DNA of 64,000 nucleotides from CAYMND01 sp964465065. Its GTDB lineage: Bacteria; Acidobacteriota; Aminicenantia; UBA2199. The notes beneath the pieces were generated by a model. That model made no database searches and was not told the DNA's origin. It was given only the letters and a program-made list of their open reading frames with translations. The DNA lies in contig CAYXHZ010000008.1 of NCBI GenBank assembly GCA_964465065.1, forward strand, positions 1 to 64,000. Direction: 5' to 3'. Shown piece by piece: positions 27,047 to 35,759 of this stretch (its first letter is position 1; every line of letters begins with the position of its first letter). A program made the position numbers and the translations under genes.

Positions 27047-27919
27047 CTACGGCTCGATCCGCAGCCGATCGTGGGTGACCGAGACGAAAAAGTCTCTTGA
27101 CCAGAGTTCCAGGCTTCTGGGGTCGGCGACGAAAGGCAGGACATCTTCGCGGATCTGGCCGATGTCCACCTGGGAAAACCGTTCCTCCAGTCGTTCCCGC
27201 AACCGTGTCTCGGTCAGGGCATCGTGTTCGCTCAGGTGTCCGGACTGGATCATCCTGGACCTTAAATGCGGCAGATCCAGCGGAATGGCATGGGCCAGAT
27301 ACCAGAGGTAGTCGTAGTAGTCCCGTCCTTTCTGGCGGCTTTGCCAGGCTCGGCAGAGCAGCGCATGGACCTTGCCGGCAAACAGGAAAGGCAGTTGGAA
27401 GATACGGACAGAAAAAGGAATCGGGAGAAGCTGGTAACGGACTTCAGTCCGCCCACCCGCCGGCGGATCGGTATCCACTTCGATCTTGATCTTGATCTGG
27501 TCGCCTGGGCTCAACCCTTCTACAATTGGCCGCCTCGGGCTGATCATGAGAAGATGCTGCTTCGTTCCTCCTTTGATGAAGGCGGAACGAATGGTTGAAT
27601 GTATTTTCTTTTCTTTCTCCTCCACCCTCATCACCAATCCGTAGGCACCCAGTTCGTCGGTCAGGGCTGGAATGTGTCGGGATAAGGTAAAGGCCGGATC
27701 GGGGGCGAGGAGCGAGAAATCCAGGTCTTCGGAAAAGCGGTCCAAACCGTGAAAGATACGCAGGGCGCTGCCGCCGTAAAATGCGGCTGTATCGAAAAAA
27801 CCGCTGCGCTGAAGTCCAAGGAGGGCGATTTCCTGAACGATCTCCTTCAGGGCGTTCTTGTATTCCGCAGGGGTCTGAGCCCGATATTTCTCGAGCATGC
27901 TCTGAATTGCGCTATGCAT
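27047..27919 (-). CDS. AbiEii-type nucleotidyltransferase toxin
   Basis: The protein has 290 residues. The DNA-polymerase-beta-like core has GGSALRIFHGLDRFSEDLDF (about 49-68), giving the GS motif and the DxD metal pair. KIKIEVD lies near 145. A KGRDYYDYLWYL motif (about 202-213) matches the third AbiEii motif. AbiEii toxins are GTP-binding nucleotidyltransferases, and related MenT/AbiEii enzymes modify tRNA. The toxin start overlaps the antitoxin stop by 8 nt, with GGGGAGG upstream, so translation is coupled. All key motifs look intact. Confidence 0.9.
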   Translation of the reverse strand: MHSAIQSMLEKYRAQTPAEYKNALKEIVQEIALLGLQRSGFFDTAAFYGGSALRIFHGLDRFSEDLDFSLLAPDPAFTLSRHIPALTDELGAYGLVMRVEEKEKKIHSTIRSAFIKGGTKQHLLMISPRRPIVEGLSPGDQIKIKIEVDTDPPAGGRTEVRYQLLPIPFSVRIFQLPFLFAGKVHALLCRAWQSRQKGRDYYDYLWYLAHAIPLDLPHLRSRMIQSGHLSEHDALTETRLRERLEERFSQVDIGQIREDVLPFVADPRSLELWSRDFFVSVTHDRLRIEP

Positions 27920-28508
27920 GAAGGCCTCCCCGATCCACCCAGCGTGCCAGCAGGTTCAGGTTGCGACTACGGTACAGGGGGGACAGGAACAGGATCGTCT
28001 GTGGGTTCAATGCGTTCAGACTGTCCGCATCGATTCTCCAGTCTTCCAAGATCAGCGCCGCCAATCCGGCCAGTCCTTTCTGGGGAACGGTTTTGTACAG
28101 CAAATCGCAGAGGGCTTTTTCAGCGGTGGCAATGAGATATCCCTGACCCTGATCTTCGTCGCGTACCATTTCGTGAGGGAAGGCGGCAGTGGGGATTCCC
28201 TGGTAGGAAAAAGATCCGCGAGGAGTGTGATAGACCTTGTTTCTGTTTTTGTTGTACACGGCCGAGGTTACGGTTTGCACTCGTTCCAGAATCAATCCAT
28301 GATGAGCCAGGGCGGTTTCGAAAGAGATATAGGATGGGCCGTACAGAGCGGCGGCCAGTACAAAAGGGTCAAGCGAATCGCCTGCTTCGACGTACAATCC
28401 ACGCCGCAGCCGGACCAGCTGTCCGCTTTGAACCAGACGGGTCAGTCTGGCCTTGGGCGAGGCGTACCCGGCCATTTCATTAAGCAACAGAGACGTATCC
28501 TTAAGCAT
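27912..28508 (-). CDS. AbiEi-type antitoxin/autorepressor
   Basis: The protein has 198 residues from the ATG at 28508, with CTGGAG upstream. The N-terminal winged helix-turn-helix (AGYASPKARLTRLVQSGQLVR) is followed by the AbiEi body. The body includes GPSYISFETALAHHGL, which is typical of the family, and TAEKALCDLLYK. AbiEi proteins repress their own operon and neutralise the toxin. The 35-bp inverted repeat at 28514-28548 is the expected binding site. Confidence 0.9.
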   Translation of the reverse strand: MLKDTSLLLNEMAGYASPKARLTRLVQSGQLVRLRRGLYVEAGDSLDPFVLAAALYGPSYISFETALAHHGLILERVQTVTSAVYNKNRNKVYHTPRGSFSYQGIPTAAFPHEMVRDEDQGQGYLIATAEKALCDLLYKTVPQKGLAGLAALILEDWRIDADSLNALNPQTILFLSPLYRSRNLNLLARWVDRGGLHA

Positions 28509-28513
28509 ATTTA

Positions 28514-28548
28514 CTCCAGTAAGTACAGTTTTACGATACTTTCTGGAG
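28514..28548 (-). promoter_or_regulatory. AbiEi operator overlapping promoter and ribosome-binding site
   Basis: Arms CTCCAGTAAGTA (28514-28525) and TACTTTCTGGAG (28537-28548) form an inverted repeat with 11 of 12 pairs and an 11-bp spacer. The -10-like TAAAAC (28528-28533, minus) lies in the spacer, 17 bp from TTGATT (28551-28556). The antitoxin Shine-Dalgarno lies in the proximal arm. Confidence 0.65.
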
Positions 28549-28556
28549 GAAATCAA

Positions 28557-28840
28557 GCTTTTCGTTTGTTTTTTTACCCAAGCAGTTATCTAAAAAACGA
28601 TGATATCCATATGATGAATCCGCATGGGCTTGAGACCGTATGTTCATGAGAATCGTTTTTATCAACTGCGGGAACGGGACGATGAAATCGACCTGGTCGG
28701 GTATGCATTTCGTTGACATCCCCATTGCGGCGGCCCCGATGACGCGGATTGTGTTCGAATTGTCTTGACAATAACAATCCGAGCCGATACTCTGAAAATG
28801 ATTCGGATGTAACGAATGGAATAATTTGGGAGGGATATTC
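28557..28840. other. Divergent intergenic region with a weak promoter
   Basis: With the operator, the gap between the antitoxin start and the pseudogene start is 332 bp. Apart from the operator I see only a sigma-70-like pair on the plus strand, TTGACA (28765-28770), 17 bp, TACTCT (28788-28793), which would read toward the pseudogene. Open frames here have no ribosome-binding site or recognisable product. Confidence 0.4.
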
Positions 28841-29941
28841 ATGAGAAGCATTACCTTGCTGCTGTCCTGTTTGGCGCTGACCGCTTCCGTCTGGGCGGGC
28901 TCCCTGCTGCCCCTGTACCGGCGGGGAACGGTGGAGCTGAAGTAGGAGTTCATCATTCCCGGCCAGGGAGATGGCTACCTGATGGCCAATCCCTCGGTAG
29001 TACGGGTCGGTCCGGACGGTTCGATATACCTGCTGAACGGCGGCCAGGACCAGATCCTGCATTTCGATGGGCAGGGCAGGTTTGTGAAGTCGTTCAGCGG
29101 CAATGGCAGCGGCCCCGGAGAGATCGCCCACTGTTTCATGATGGAGATCGATTCCCAGGGGCAGGTTTGTACCTATGATTTCGGCAACCGCCGCTTCTCC
29201 ATCTTCGCGGCGGACGGTCGGTTCGTCAAGAATCTGAAGCCCCAGGGAAGGTCACTGCCGAAACAGTACAGAATGCTGTCGGGAGGACGATTCCTGATTG
29301 CCTGGGGAAAGCCCGATTTCGAATCCGCCGAGAGCGGCACAAACATCAGCCTGAGTCTGTACAATGAAAACCTTGAAACGGGGAAAGAGGTATTTTCCAC
29401 GAAGATTTTCGATAATGTCTGGAAAAGAGGGGAAAGCAATCAAATAAAACCCTTTTATGCGGACGTGTTCTGGGAGGTTCAGCCGAATGGAACCATCGTG
29501 GCTGCGTACGCCGGGGATTACCGGATCGAGTTTTATTCCCTTGACGGTGGTCTGCTGAAAACCGTACATCACAAGACAGAAAAGGTCCCTGTCACGGATC
29601 AGGACAAAGAAGAACTGTTTGCCGGCATGACCTACTCCCGCGGCGGAGCGATTTCACGCGGGGCGTCGCCCGAAGACAGAAAACGGATGGTTTTTCCGAA
29701 ATATAAACCCAGTTTCGACGGCATGTCCGTCGATTCGGAGGGCTATATCCTGCTCAGGACTGCGAAAAAGAAAGGGGAATCGGTGATCTGGGAGGTCTTC
29801 TCTCCGGCCGGGGATTTCGTCAATCAGGTAACCTTTTCCAAAGTGGTTTTGCATATGTTTTCAGATCTGGTCAAAGACCGGGTGTACTTGGCCAGGGAAA
29901 CCGACGACGAGCCCGAACTGGTCTGCTACACGCTCCATTGA
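28841..29941 (+). pseudogene. Secreted 6-bladed beta-propeller gene interrupted by TAG at codon 35
   Basis: GGGAGGGATATTC precedes the ATG at 28841, which opens a signal peptide (MRSITLLLSCLALTASVWAG). The frame meets TAG at 28943-28945, just after GTVELK, and continues without shift for another 331 codons. The rest is a 6-bladed/NHL-like propeller (VRVGPDGSIYLLNGGQDQIL, NGSGPGEIAHCFMMEIDSQG). The next ATG (28982) has no ribosome-binding site and would make a protein without export signal. The product is probably not made. A sequencing error at one base, or recent inactivation, explains it equally well. Confidence 0.75.
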
Positions 29942-30042
29942 CGAAGTAGACCGGGATGGTCTTGCGGGTCGGTTTGTGAAAATGGAGCTGTTCGTGGTGG
30001 TCCTGTACCGATTCTAGCGCTGTCGGTCCGCTTGGGCCTGTC

Positions 30043-30588
30043 TCAGGCGCTCAGCCACAGGAGCAGGGCGGTGACGACCAGTCCGGCCAGCAGGGTCAGC
30101 CAGGTGTTGCGCGGGAAGCAGCGGAAGGCCAGGACCAGGCCCGAGATGTAACTGAACAGCAGGGCGACGGCGAACAGAATCGAGAACCAGAGGAACAGTC
30201 GGCCGGCCCTGCCCTTGTGGGCCAGAACCAGCAGCTGGTAGAAGCTCGGCCGGTTGACGCTGACTTCCAGCCCGTTGCCGCTCGCTGCGGCGCCGACCAG
30301 CAGATAACGGCTGCTGAAACGGCCCCAGACCAGCCGGCCGCGCATCTCCGCCACCGGCTCGTCCAGCAGCGACCGGTAGCGGTCCGGCAGCTTAGGACGC
30401 AGAAGCTCGATGAGCTTGGGCGTGTCCTGGAGCAGGTCGGGCGAGCCGCTGAACGGGATCGTTTCGCTGACGGTGCCGCCGCGGACATCGAGCAGAAGCA
30501 GGGCGCCGCTGATGATGAAGAGCAGGGCCAGGGGGACGAAGAAGGCCGAGCTGATGTTGTGCCAATGCATCCATTTCCTGTAGTTCAT
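30043..30588 (-). CDS. PepSY-associated transmembrane-type protein
   Basis: The protein has 181 residues, with AGGAG upstream. It opens with YRKWMHWHNISSAFFVPLAL, the helix and His pattern of PepSY-associated TM proteins, with the first helix at about 10-33. A periplasmic domain of about 80 residues follows, then helices at about 130-152 and 160-180. Such proteins occur with iron uptake or respiratory systems, but no such genes adjoin it here. The family call rests on the N-terminal helix and layout only. Confidence 0.6.
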   Translation of the reverse strand: MNYRKWMHWHNISSAFFVPLALLFIISGALLLLDVRGGTVSETIPFSGSPDLLQDTPKLIELLRPKLPDRYRSLLDEPVAEMRGRLVWGRFSSRYLLVGAAASGNGLEVSVNRPSFYQLLVLAHKGRAGRLFLWFSILFAVALLFSYISGLVLAFRCFPRNTWLTLLAGLVVTALLLWLSA

Positions 30589-30751
30589 GAGATCTCCTGT
30601 GCGTACTTGTGTTCCGTTTACGGTTTTAATATTGTTTAGACAACGCCGCCGGCGGTTTTATTGCAGAAAATTTGCAAAAAAAGTTGCGGATCGGCCCTCC
30701 CCAAGTCGCCTGGGCTGCGTTATAATGCTGGATTCAGATCGTGAGGCAGGC

Positions 30752-31579
30752 ATGGATTTTGTACAAGCAGTGCTGGACAGACGGTCCGTCCGGACCTACC
30801 GCAAGGGCGCCATCGAACCCGGCCAGCTGAAACTGGTTCGGGACTGGGTCGCTGTGGCCGAAAAAGGGCCGTTCGATTCGACTGTCGAATTCAGTCTGCT
30901 CGAGCGGCATGGCGGACCCGGATCGCCGAAACTCGGCACCTACGGAACGATCCGCGGCGCCGAACTGTTTCTGGCCGGTACGGTGGCCCAAGACGCCCCG
31001 TTCGGGCTGGAGGATTACGGATTCCTGTTCGAGCGTCTGCTGCTCAAGTTCACGGCCCTGGGGCTGGGCACCTGCTGGCTGGGCGGCAGTTTCAAACGCG
31101 AGCAGTTCAGCAGCGCCGTCGTTCCGGCCGACGGGCGCATCGTCCCGGCGGTCAGCCCGGTCGGGGTCCCGGCCGAAAAACACAGCCTGCGCGAGGCGGT
31201 TACTCTGACTCTGATCCGACCCCGGCAACGCAAGGCGCCCGCCGAGCTGTTCTTCGACGACTCTTTCCGTCAGCCGCTGGAGCTGTCCGAGCAGATCCGC
31301 CTGCCCTTCGAACTGGTGCGGCTCGGTCCTTCGGCCGTCAACCGCCAGCCCTGGCGCATCGTGCGCAGCCGGGAGCGTTTTCATTTCTACCGTTTCAGCC
31401 CCGCCAAACCGGCCGTAGGGGACGGCGTCGAACTGCCGCGTCTGGACATGGGCATCGCCATGTGTCATTTCGATATCGGCGCCCGGGCCCTGGGCTGGCA
31501 GGGGGAATGGGTCAGTCAGGATCCCTGGCTGTCCGGCGTTCCGCGGACCCTGCGCTACTGTTTCAGTTACGTACGCTGA
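30752..31579 (+). CDS. Nitroreductase-family protein
   Basis: The protein has 275 residues from the ATG at 30752. The N-terminus MDFVQAVLDRRSVRTYRKGA is the FMN-binding RRSxRxY motif. GLGTCWLGGSFKREQF and GVPAEKHSLRE are further family motifs. The C-terminal half has a second FMN-site-like segment (RLGPSAVNRQPWRIVR). The size and two-half layout fit the TM-nitroreductase group (PF14512). A TATAAT sits at 30721-30726 without a good -35 box. It probably reduces quinones, nitro-compounds or flavins; the substrate is unknown. Confidence 0.82.
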   Translation: MDFVQAVLDRRSVRTYRKGAIEPGQLKLVRDWVAVAEKGPFDSTVEFSLLERHGGPGSPKLGTYGTIRGAELFLAGTVAQDAPFGLEDYGFLFERLLLKFTALGLGTCWLGGSFKREQFSSAVVPADGRIVPAVSPVGVPAEKHSLREAVTLTLIRPRQRKAPAELFFDDSFRQPLELSEQIRLPFELVRLGPSAVNRQPWRIVRSRERFHFYRFSPAKPAVGDGVELPRLDMGIAMCHFDIGARALGWQGEWVSQDPWLSGVPRTLRYCFSYVR

Positions 31580-31613
31580 GGCGTTGCCGCGGACTCTTGC
31601 GCATCCCACGCTG

Positions 31614-33668
31614 TCATTTCCGCCCTATTCTCACGATATCGAAATAGACCGAGTGACGGTCGTAGACCTCGAAGAAGGGTTTGAGTCCGACTCCGTCCAC
31701 GGTGAAGCGCAGCTGCGACGGCTCGCCCCGGATGGAACGGCCGATATCGCCTTGGTCCAGGTGCAGACTGCGCCAGGTCGGCAGCGCCTGCTCTTCCGTG
31801 GCGGCCAGCAGCACCGGGCCGTAAAATACGCTGGCGATGTTCGGCTGATCTTTCAGGGGCATCAGCCAGAAGCAGAAAGGCATGCGGATCTCGACTTTGT
31901 CTTGGTCTTGCCATTTTCGGCCCAGGCTCAGGTAATGCCCCGGCTCGGCCCTGACTGCCAGCTCCCGGCCGTTGAGTTTGACGATGAATCCGTTCTGGGC
32001 CCAGGCCGGCACCCGCACCTTGAGGTCGAATTCCCCGCAGCCGCCGACAAGCAGCTGGATGACGTCGCCGTAGGGGAACTCGGTCAGAAGGCGCAGCGAG
32101 ATGTTCCGTTCCGGCCAGTCCAGACGGGAGGGGATGAACAGGTTGAGGTACAGGGTCCGGTTGTCGCGGCTCTTGAAATAGATGGAGTCCTGGAACTTGG
32201 TGTTGCTTTCCAGGGCGGTGCCGTTGCAGCAGCTGAAGCCGTCCATTTTGGCATTGTCGAATTGCTTTTTGGCGCCCGGGTTGAGGGGAACGTGGTAGGT
32301 GTTGCCCGGGTCGTGCTCGGCCACCGAGGCCAGGATATGGTTGTACAGCCCCCGTTCGTAATAGTCCATGTACAGGCCCTGGGGATCGTAGAAGAAAAGC
32401 TGGCGGCTGAGTTTGAGCAGGTTGTAGGTGGCGCAGGTCTCGTTCTGGCCGCCGGGGTTGAAGCCGTCGCGGAACAGGCTGTCGGCCCGGGCGGTGAAGC
32501 ATTCGGGGTTGTCGGGGTTTCTGGCGCCGGCCACGCCGCCGATGCTGTAACTGTAGCCGCCGGTGCAGATGGACCAGAAATTGCGGGCCAGGCGGAGATA
32601 GTCTTCGCTGTCTCCGGCTTTGTAGATCTCCAGGGCGCCGGTGATCTGGGGAATGTGCTGGTTGGCGTGTTTGCCGCCCAGGGTGTCGATGTTGGCGGCC
32701 AGGCCGCCGCCGTGCGTTTCGTCCCCGAAGAAGAAAGGCGTGTTGTCGAACAGCTTGGCGGTCTCGAGGTATTTGTGCTTACCGGTCAGCCGGTACAGCC
32801 TGGCCAGGGTTTCGTTGATCCCGCCGAACTCGCCGGCGATGTAGCGTTTCCACATGCCGTCGCGTACGGCCGGCGTCAGGGCCGCCAGACGACGCTGCAC
32901 CCAGGCGGCCATGTTCTCGGCCAGTTCCAGGGCCTTGGCGCTGCCGGCCAGCTCGTGGCAGTCCAGCAGACCGGCCAGGATCTTGTGCAGGGTGTAGTAG
33001 GGCGCCCAGACCTGGTGATTGTGGGCCCCGTAGCCGGCCCCTTTCTCCAGCATGATGAACTGGTCCGGCGGGTAGGCGCTCAGAAAGCCCCGGCCCCAGT
33101 TCCAGCAGTCGTGGCGCATGCCGGCGCTGCTCAGGTCCGAATCGTAGTCCGTTTTCCCCGGCCCGGGCGGCACCAGCAGCGGGTCGGCGGTACAGGGGCC
33201 GCCGGGCTGTTGCGGGCTTCCGGAACGGGCGGCCAGATCGTAGAGGGTGTCGATCATGTAGCTCAGCTTTTTTTGGAACAGTGCCTGCAGCTCGGGCTCG
33301 TAGGCCGTACCGGCCCAGGCCTGGGCGATGGCCGACAGGTAATGGCCGCTGGCGTGGCCGCGCAGACGGGTGGTCTGGTCGTCCCAGCCGCCCAGTTGGA
33401 CCGCACCGTCGGGTTGGGACTGGCCGAAGGCGTCGCGGAAATTGTAGAGGAATGCGTCGGGATTGGTCCGGGCCAGGGCGTTGAGGAACTTGTCGCGGTT
33501 CTTGATGAACGGCGTGTCCCGGCCTCTGCTGTCCCGCTCCAGAGCGACTTGACCCAGGGGAAACGCTTCCAGTTGCGGCGGATTCAGCGGCCTAGGGACG
33601 CTGTTTTCTGCGGCGGCGATCATGTTGCCGACCAAGAAGCACACCACGTTGACGAAGGTTCTGAGCAT
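31614..33668 (-). CDS. Secreted GH127-family beta-L-arabinofuranosidase-like enzyme
   Basis: The protein has 684 residues with an N-terminal signal peptide (MLRTFVNVVCFLVGNMIAAA). The (alpha/alpha)6 barrel carries YYTLHKILAGLLD, NIDTLGGKHANQHIP and NETCATYNLLKL (near 409). DGFSCCNGTALES (near 478) supplies the adjacent cysteines. In characterised GH127 enzymes the E-x-C and CC motifs coordinate zinc and one cysteine is the nucleophile; all are present. A beta-rich C-terminal domain follows. It would release L-arabinofuranose from plant or extensin-type glycans. It is a single gene with its own promoter and LacI-type operator; no sugar transporter or LacI gene is near. Confidence 0.88.
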   Translation of the reverse strand: MLRTFVNVVCFLVGNMIAAAENSVPRPLNPPQLEAFPLGQVALERDSRGRDTPFIKNRDKFLNALARTNPDAFLYNFRDAFGQSQPDGAVQLGGWDDQTTRLRGHASGHYLSAIAQAWAGTAYEPELQALFQKKLSYMIDTLYDLAARSGSPQQPGGPCTADPLLVPPGPGKTDYDSDLSSAGMRHDCWNWGRGFLSAYPPDQFIMLEKGAGYGAHNHQVWAPYYTLHKILAGLLDCHELAGSAKALELAENMAAWVQRRLAALTPAVRDGMWKRYIAGEFGGINETLARLYRLTGKHKYLETAKLFDNTPFFFGDETHGGGLAANIDTLGGKHANQHIPQITGALEIYKAGDSEDYLRLARNFWSICTGGYSYSIGGVAGARNPDNPECFTARADSLFRDGFNPGGQNETCATYNLLKLSRQLFFYDPQGLYMDYYERGLYNHILASVAEHDPGNTYHVPLNPGAKKQFDNAKMDGFSCCNGTALESNTKFQDSIYFKSRDNRTLYLNLFIPSRLDWPERNISLRLLTEFPYGDVIQLLVGGCGEFDLKVRVPAWAQNGFIVKLNGRELAVRAEPGHYLSLGRKWQDQDKVEIRMPFCFWLMPLKDQPNIASVFYGPVLLAATEEQALPTWRSLHLDQGDIGRSIRGEPSQLRFTVDGVGLKPFFEVYDRHSVYFDIVRIGRK

Positions 33669-33698
33669 ACCTGCCTCCTGCTTTTTGTCACGGGCTTC

Positions 33699-33714
33699 AT
33701 GTTAACGTTAACAT
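33699..33714. promoter_or_regulatory. LacI/GalR-type operator
   Basis: ATGTTAACGTTAACAT is a perfect 16-bp palindrome with the central CG and TGTTAAC half-site of LacI-family operators. It directly follows the -10 box of the GH127 promoter, so a bound repressor would block initiation. Confidence 0.75.
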
Positions 33715-33741
33715 TGTATGGAAGCGCCGTTCTTCTGTCAA
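33713..33741 (-). promoter_or_regulatory. Sigma-70 promoter of the GH127 gene
   Basis: On the minus strand TTGACA (33736-33741), 17 bp, TACAAT (33713-33718). It is near consensus, with the leader starting in the operator and about 40 nt long. Confidence 0.75.
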
Positions 33742-33782
33742 TCCGTGCCCTAAAAAAAACTGGCGTGAAAAACGGGCAGGGA

Positions 33783-35476
33783 TCAGATGTCCAGCAGTTC
33801 CGGGTAGCTTGGCAGTCCGGTGGCCCTGGCGGCGGCCTCGGTCAGGGGGACGATATCCTCCTGGCTGATATAGCTCAGGGCGAATTTGCGGTTGAGGGCC
33901 ATGAGCTGTTTCAAACCGCTTCCCAGCCGGTTGAGGTAGGAGTACAGGCCCAGTGCCCCGGTGGGGATCTCGGCGGTTTCCTCCCCGTACTCGGCCCGCA
34001 GCAGGCGGTAATCGGCGAAGATCTCTTCGACGGTCGAGCCGAAGCGGCTGTACTCCTTGGGGATGTTGCCGGAGCGGATGGCCTGCCCGAGTTCACGACC
34101 CACGCTGGCGGCGGCCATGGCGGCGCGGCCGACGGCCACGGTGCGGATGTAGGGCGCCCCCAGGGCCAGCCCCTTGTAGATCTGGTCTTCGCTGGCGAAA
34201 CCGCCGGCGATGGCGATGGGCGGCAAGGGTTTGCCCCGTTCGGCGAAGGATTTCAGGATGCGGCCGATGACGACTTCCAGAACGACCGTCGGCATGCCCC
34301 ATTCGTTCATCATCTTGGCCGGGCTGTGGCCGGTGCCGCCGCCCGCTCCGTCCAGGGTGACCAGGTCGACACCGCTCGACGAGGCGATTTCGAGGATGGT
34401 GCGGATGTCACGGGGGTCGAAAGGACCGGTCTTGAAGCCGATGCGTTCCACGCCCAGGCTGCGCAGCTGGGCGACGCGGCGTTCCAGATCCTCGGGGCTC
34501 CACATGGGCAGTTTGCCGATTTTCTCGAAAACCGGGCCGACGCCCCGGGCATAGGCCTCGGCCACCTTGGGATCGTTAGGGTCCGGCAGGATGATGTAGC
34601 CCAGGTCCTTGAAGCGCCGGGCGTCCTCGATATTGCGTACCTGGCCCATGCCCTGGATGCCTTTGGCCGCCTGGCCGAACTTCAGCTCCACCGNNNNNNN
34701 NNNNNNNNNNNNNNNNNNNNNNNNNNNNNNNNNNNNNNNNNNNNNNNNNNNNNNNNNNNNNNNNNNNNNNNNNNNNNNNNNNNNNNNNNNNNNACCTGGC
34801 CCATGCCCTGGATGCCTTTGGCCGCCTGGCCGAACTTCAGCTCCACCGAGCGGATGCCCAGCTTGTCGATGGCGAATTCCAGCACGCCGTGGTATTCGTC
34901 GTCGTAGTTGGCCTGCAGGACGATGTCGGCAAAGCCGCGCTGGTAGCGCCGGAAAGCGGCCACCATGTCGGCGATCAGGGGGGAATCGCTGACCCGATGA
35001 CCGCTCGTTTTCAGCTTCGGGTCCTTGGCCACCACGTCCTCGCCGATGACCACCGGCACGCCGGACAGGGCGGCTCCGGCGAAGTATTCCTTCCAGGCCA
35101 GTTTGGCCATGGCCGGCAGGATGAACGGCGCCTTGACGGGCAGCGGCCGGGTCAATCCGAAGGAGGCGGAAATGTCGGCCATTGGGTAGCAGGCCTGGTA
35201 GGGATCGGCGGCGGCGCCCCGGGCTCCGAAGACTCGGCCGTTGATGTTGAACTGCGAGAAATCCAGCGGGTAACGCTTTTCCGAGGCGAACTGGTTCTTG
35301 TCGGCGGCGAAAGGCAGGATCGCTTCGGCGCCGCGGACCGCCGACAGCCCGATTTCGCAAGGGCCGGTGCAATCGGCCGTGCAGACGGCGCACATGCCGG
35401 AGATGTCGGCGACGTGTGCCGGGCTGCGCAGACGGGTGTTGGTGACCGGACTGCCGAGATGGGGACTGAAACTCAT
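33783..35476 (-). CDS. Glutamate synthase large-subunit-domain protein (FMN-type, no GATase domain)
   Basis: The coding sequence is split by 100 N that appear to be false. Removing the N run and one copy of the flanking 55-bp repeat gives exactly 513 codons (512 residues), in frame across the join. The N-terminus holds a cysteine cluster (MCAVCTADCTGPCEIG), suggestive of an iron-sulfur site. The FMN barrel shows VELKFGQAAKGIQGMGQ, FKTGPFDPRDI, VTLDGAGGGTGHSPAKMMNE and IAIAGGFASEDQIYKGLALG, the COG0069 (GltB domain 2) pattern. The glutaminase domain is absent, so ammonia or a partner would supply nitrogen, or another amine is handled. Biochemical role is uncertain. Confidence 0.85.
34639..34693. 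repeat. 55-bp direct repeat flanking the N run (left copy)
   Basis: The 55 bases here are identical to 34794-34848, on the other side of the gap. This is the signature of two contigs that share a 55-base end and were spaced with N instead of merged. It is not a biological repeat. Confidence 0.92.
34694..34793. other. Scaffold gap of 100 N (artefactual)
   Basis: There are exactly 100 N. Because the flanks overlap by 55 bases and the gene reads through in frame when they are merged, no sequence appears to be missing. Confidence 0.9.
34794..34848. repeat. 55-bp direct repeat flanking the N run (right copy)
   Basis: This is the second copy of the repeat at 34639-34693. It should be collapsed with the first when the gene is used. 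Confidence 0.92.
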
Positions 35477-35699
35477 GGACTGCCTCCTTTCCGCCGTGAT
35501 GACCGGCGGCTCGCCGTTCTGTGTCGACGCGGCGGTATCGACTGCATCCTACCATTTTGACTGAGCTCTTTTCATGTTTTCCAGCTTCGGTCCGCTTTTT
35601 TTCATCTTTTTTGCTGCAGAGGGAGTTTTTTTGAAAACTTGTCAGCGGTTCTTGCCGCGACCGCCTGACGGCAGGACGCTGCAATTTGCATGTCCGTGG

Positions 35700-35728
35700 T
35701 TGTTTTCGGGACGGTGCGGTCCTACAAT
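35700..35728 (+). promoter_or_regulatory. Sigma-70 promoter
   Basis: TTGTTT (35700-35705), 17 bp, TACAAT (35723-35728), about 31 bp before the start at 35760. The rest of the 283-bp divergent gap holds T-rich stretches and no other recognisable site. Confidence 0.55.
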
Positions 35729-35759
35729 ATTCATGGAATTGACATATGGAGGTGCCGAT

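Noticed and set aside
28531..28956. A 141-codon minus-strand frame antisense to the pseudogene start
   Set aside because: It has no ribosome-binding site, runs through the AbiEi operator and through a clear signal-peptide region on the other strand. It is most likely chance.
34639..34848. The 55-bp direct repeat as a mobile-element or recombination footprint
   Set aside because: Exact abutment to 100 N and restored frame on merging show an assembly overlap, not biology.
31584..34907. Long plus-strand open frame of more than 1000 codons across GH127 and the glutamate-synthase gene
   Set aside because: It is antisense to two genes with clear families and passes through the N run; GC-rich codon bias keeps antisense frames open.
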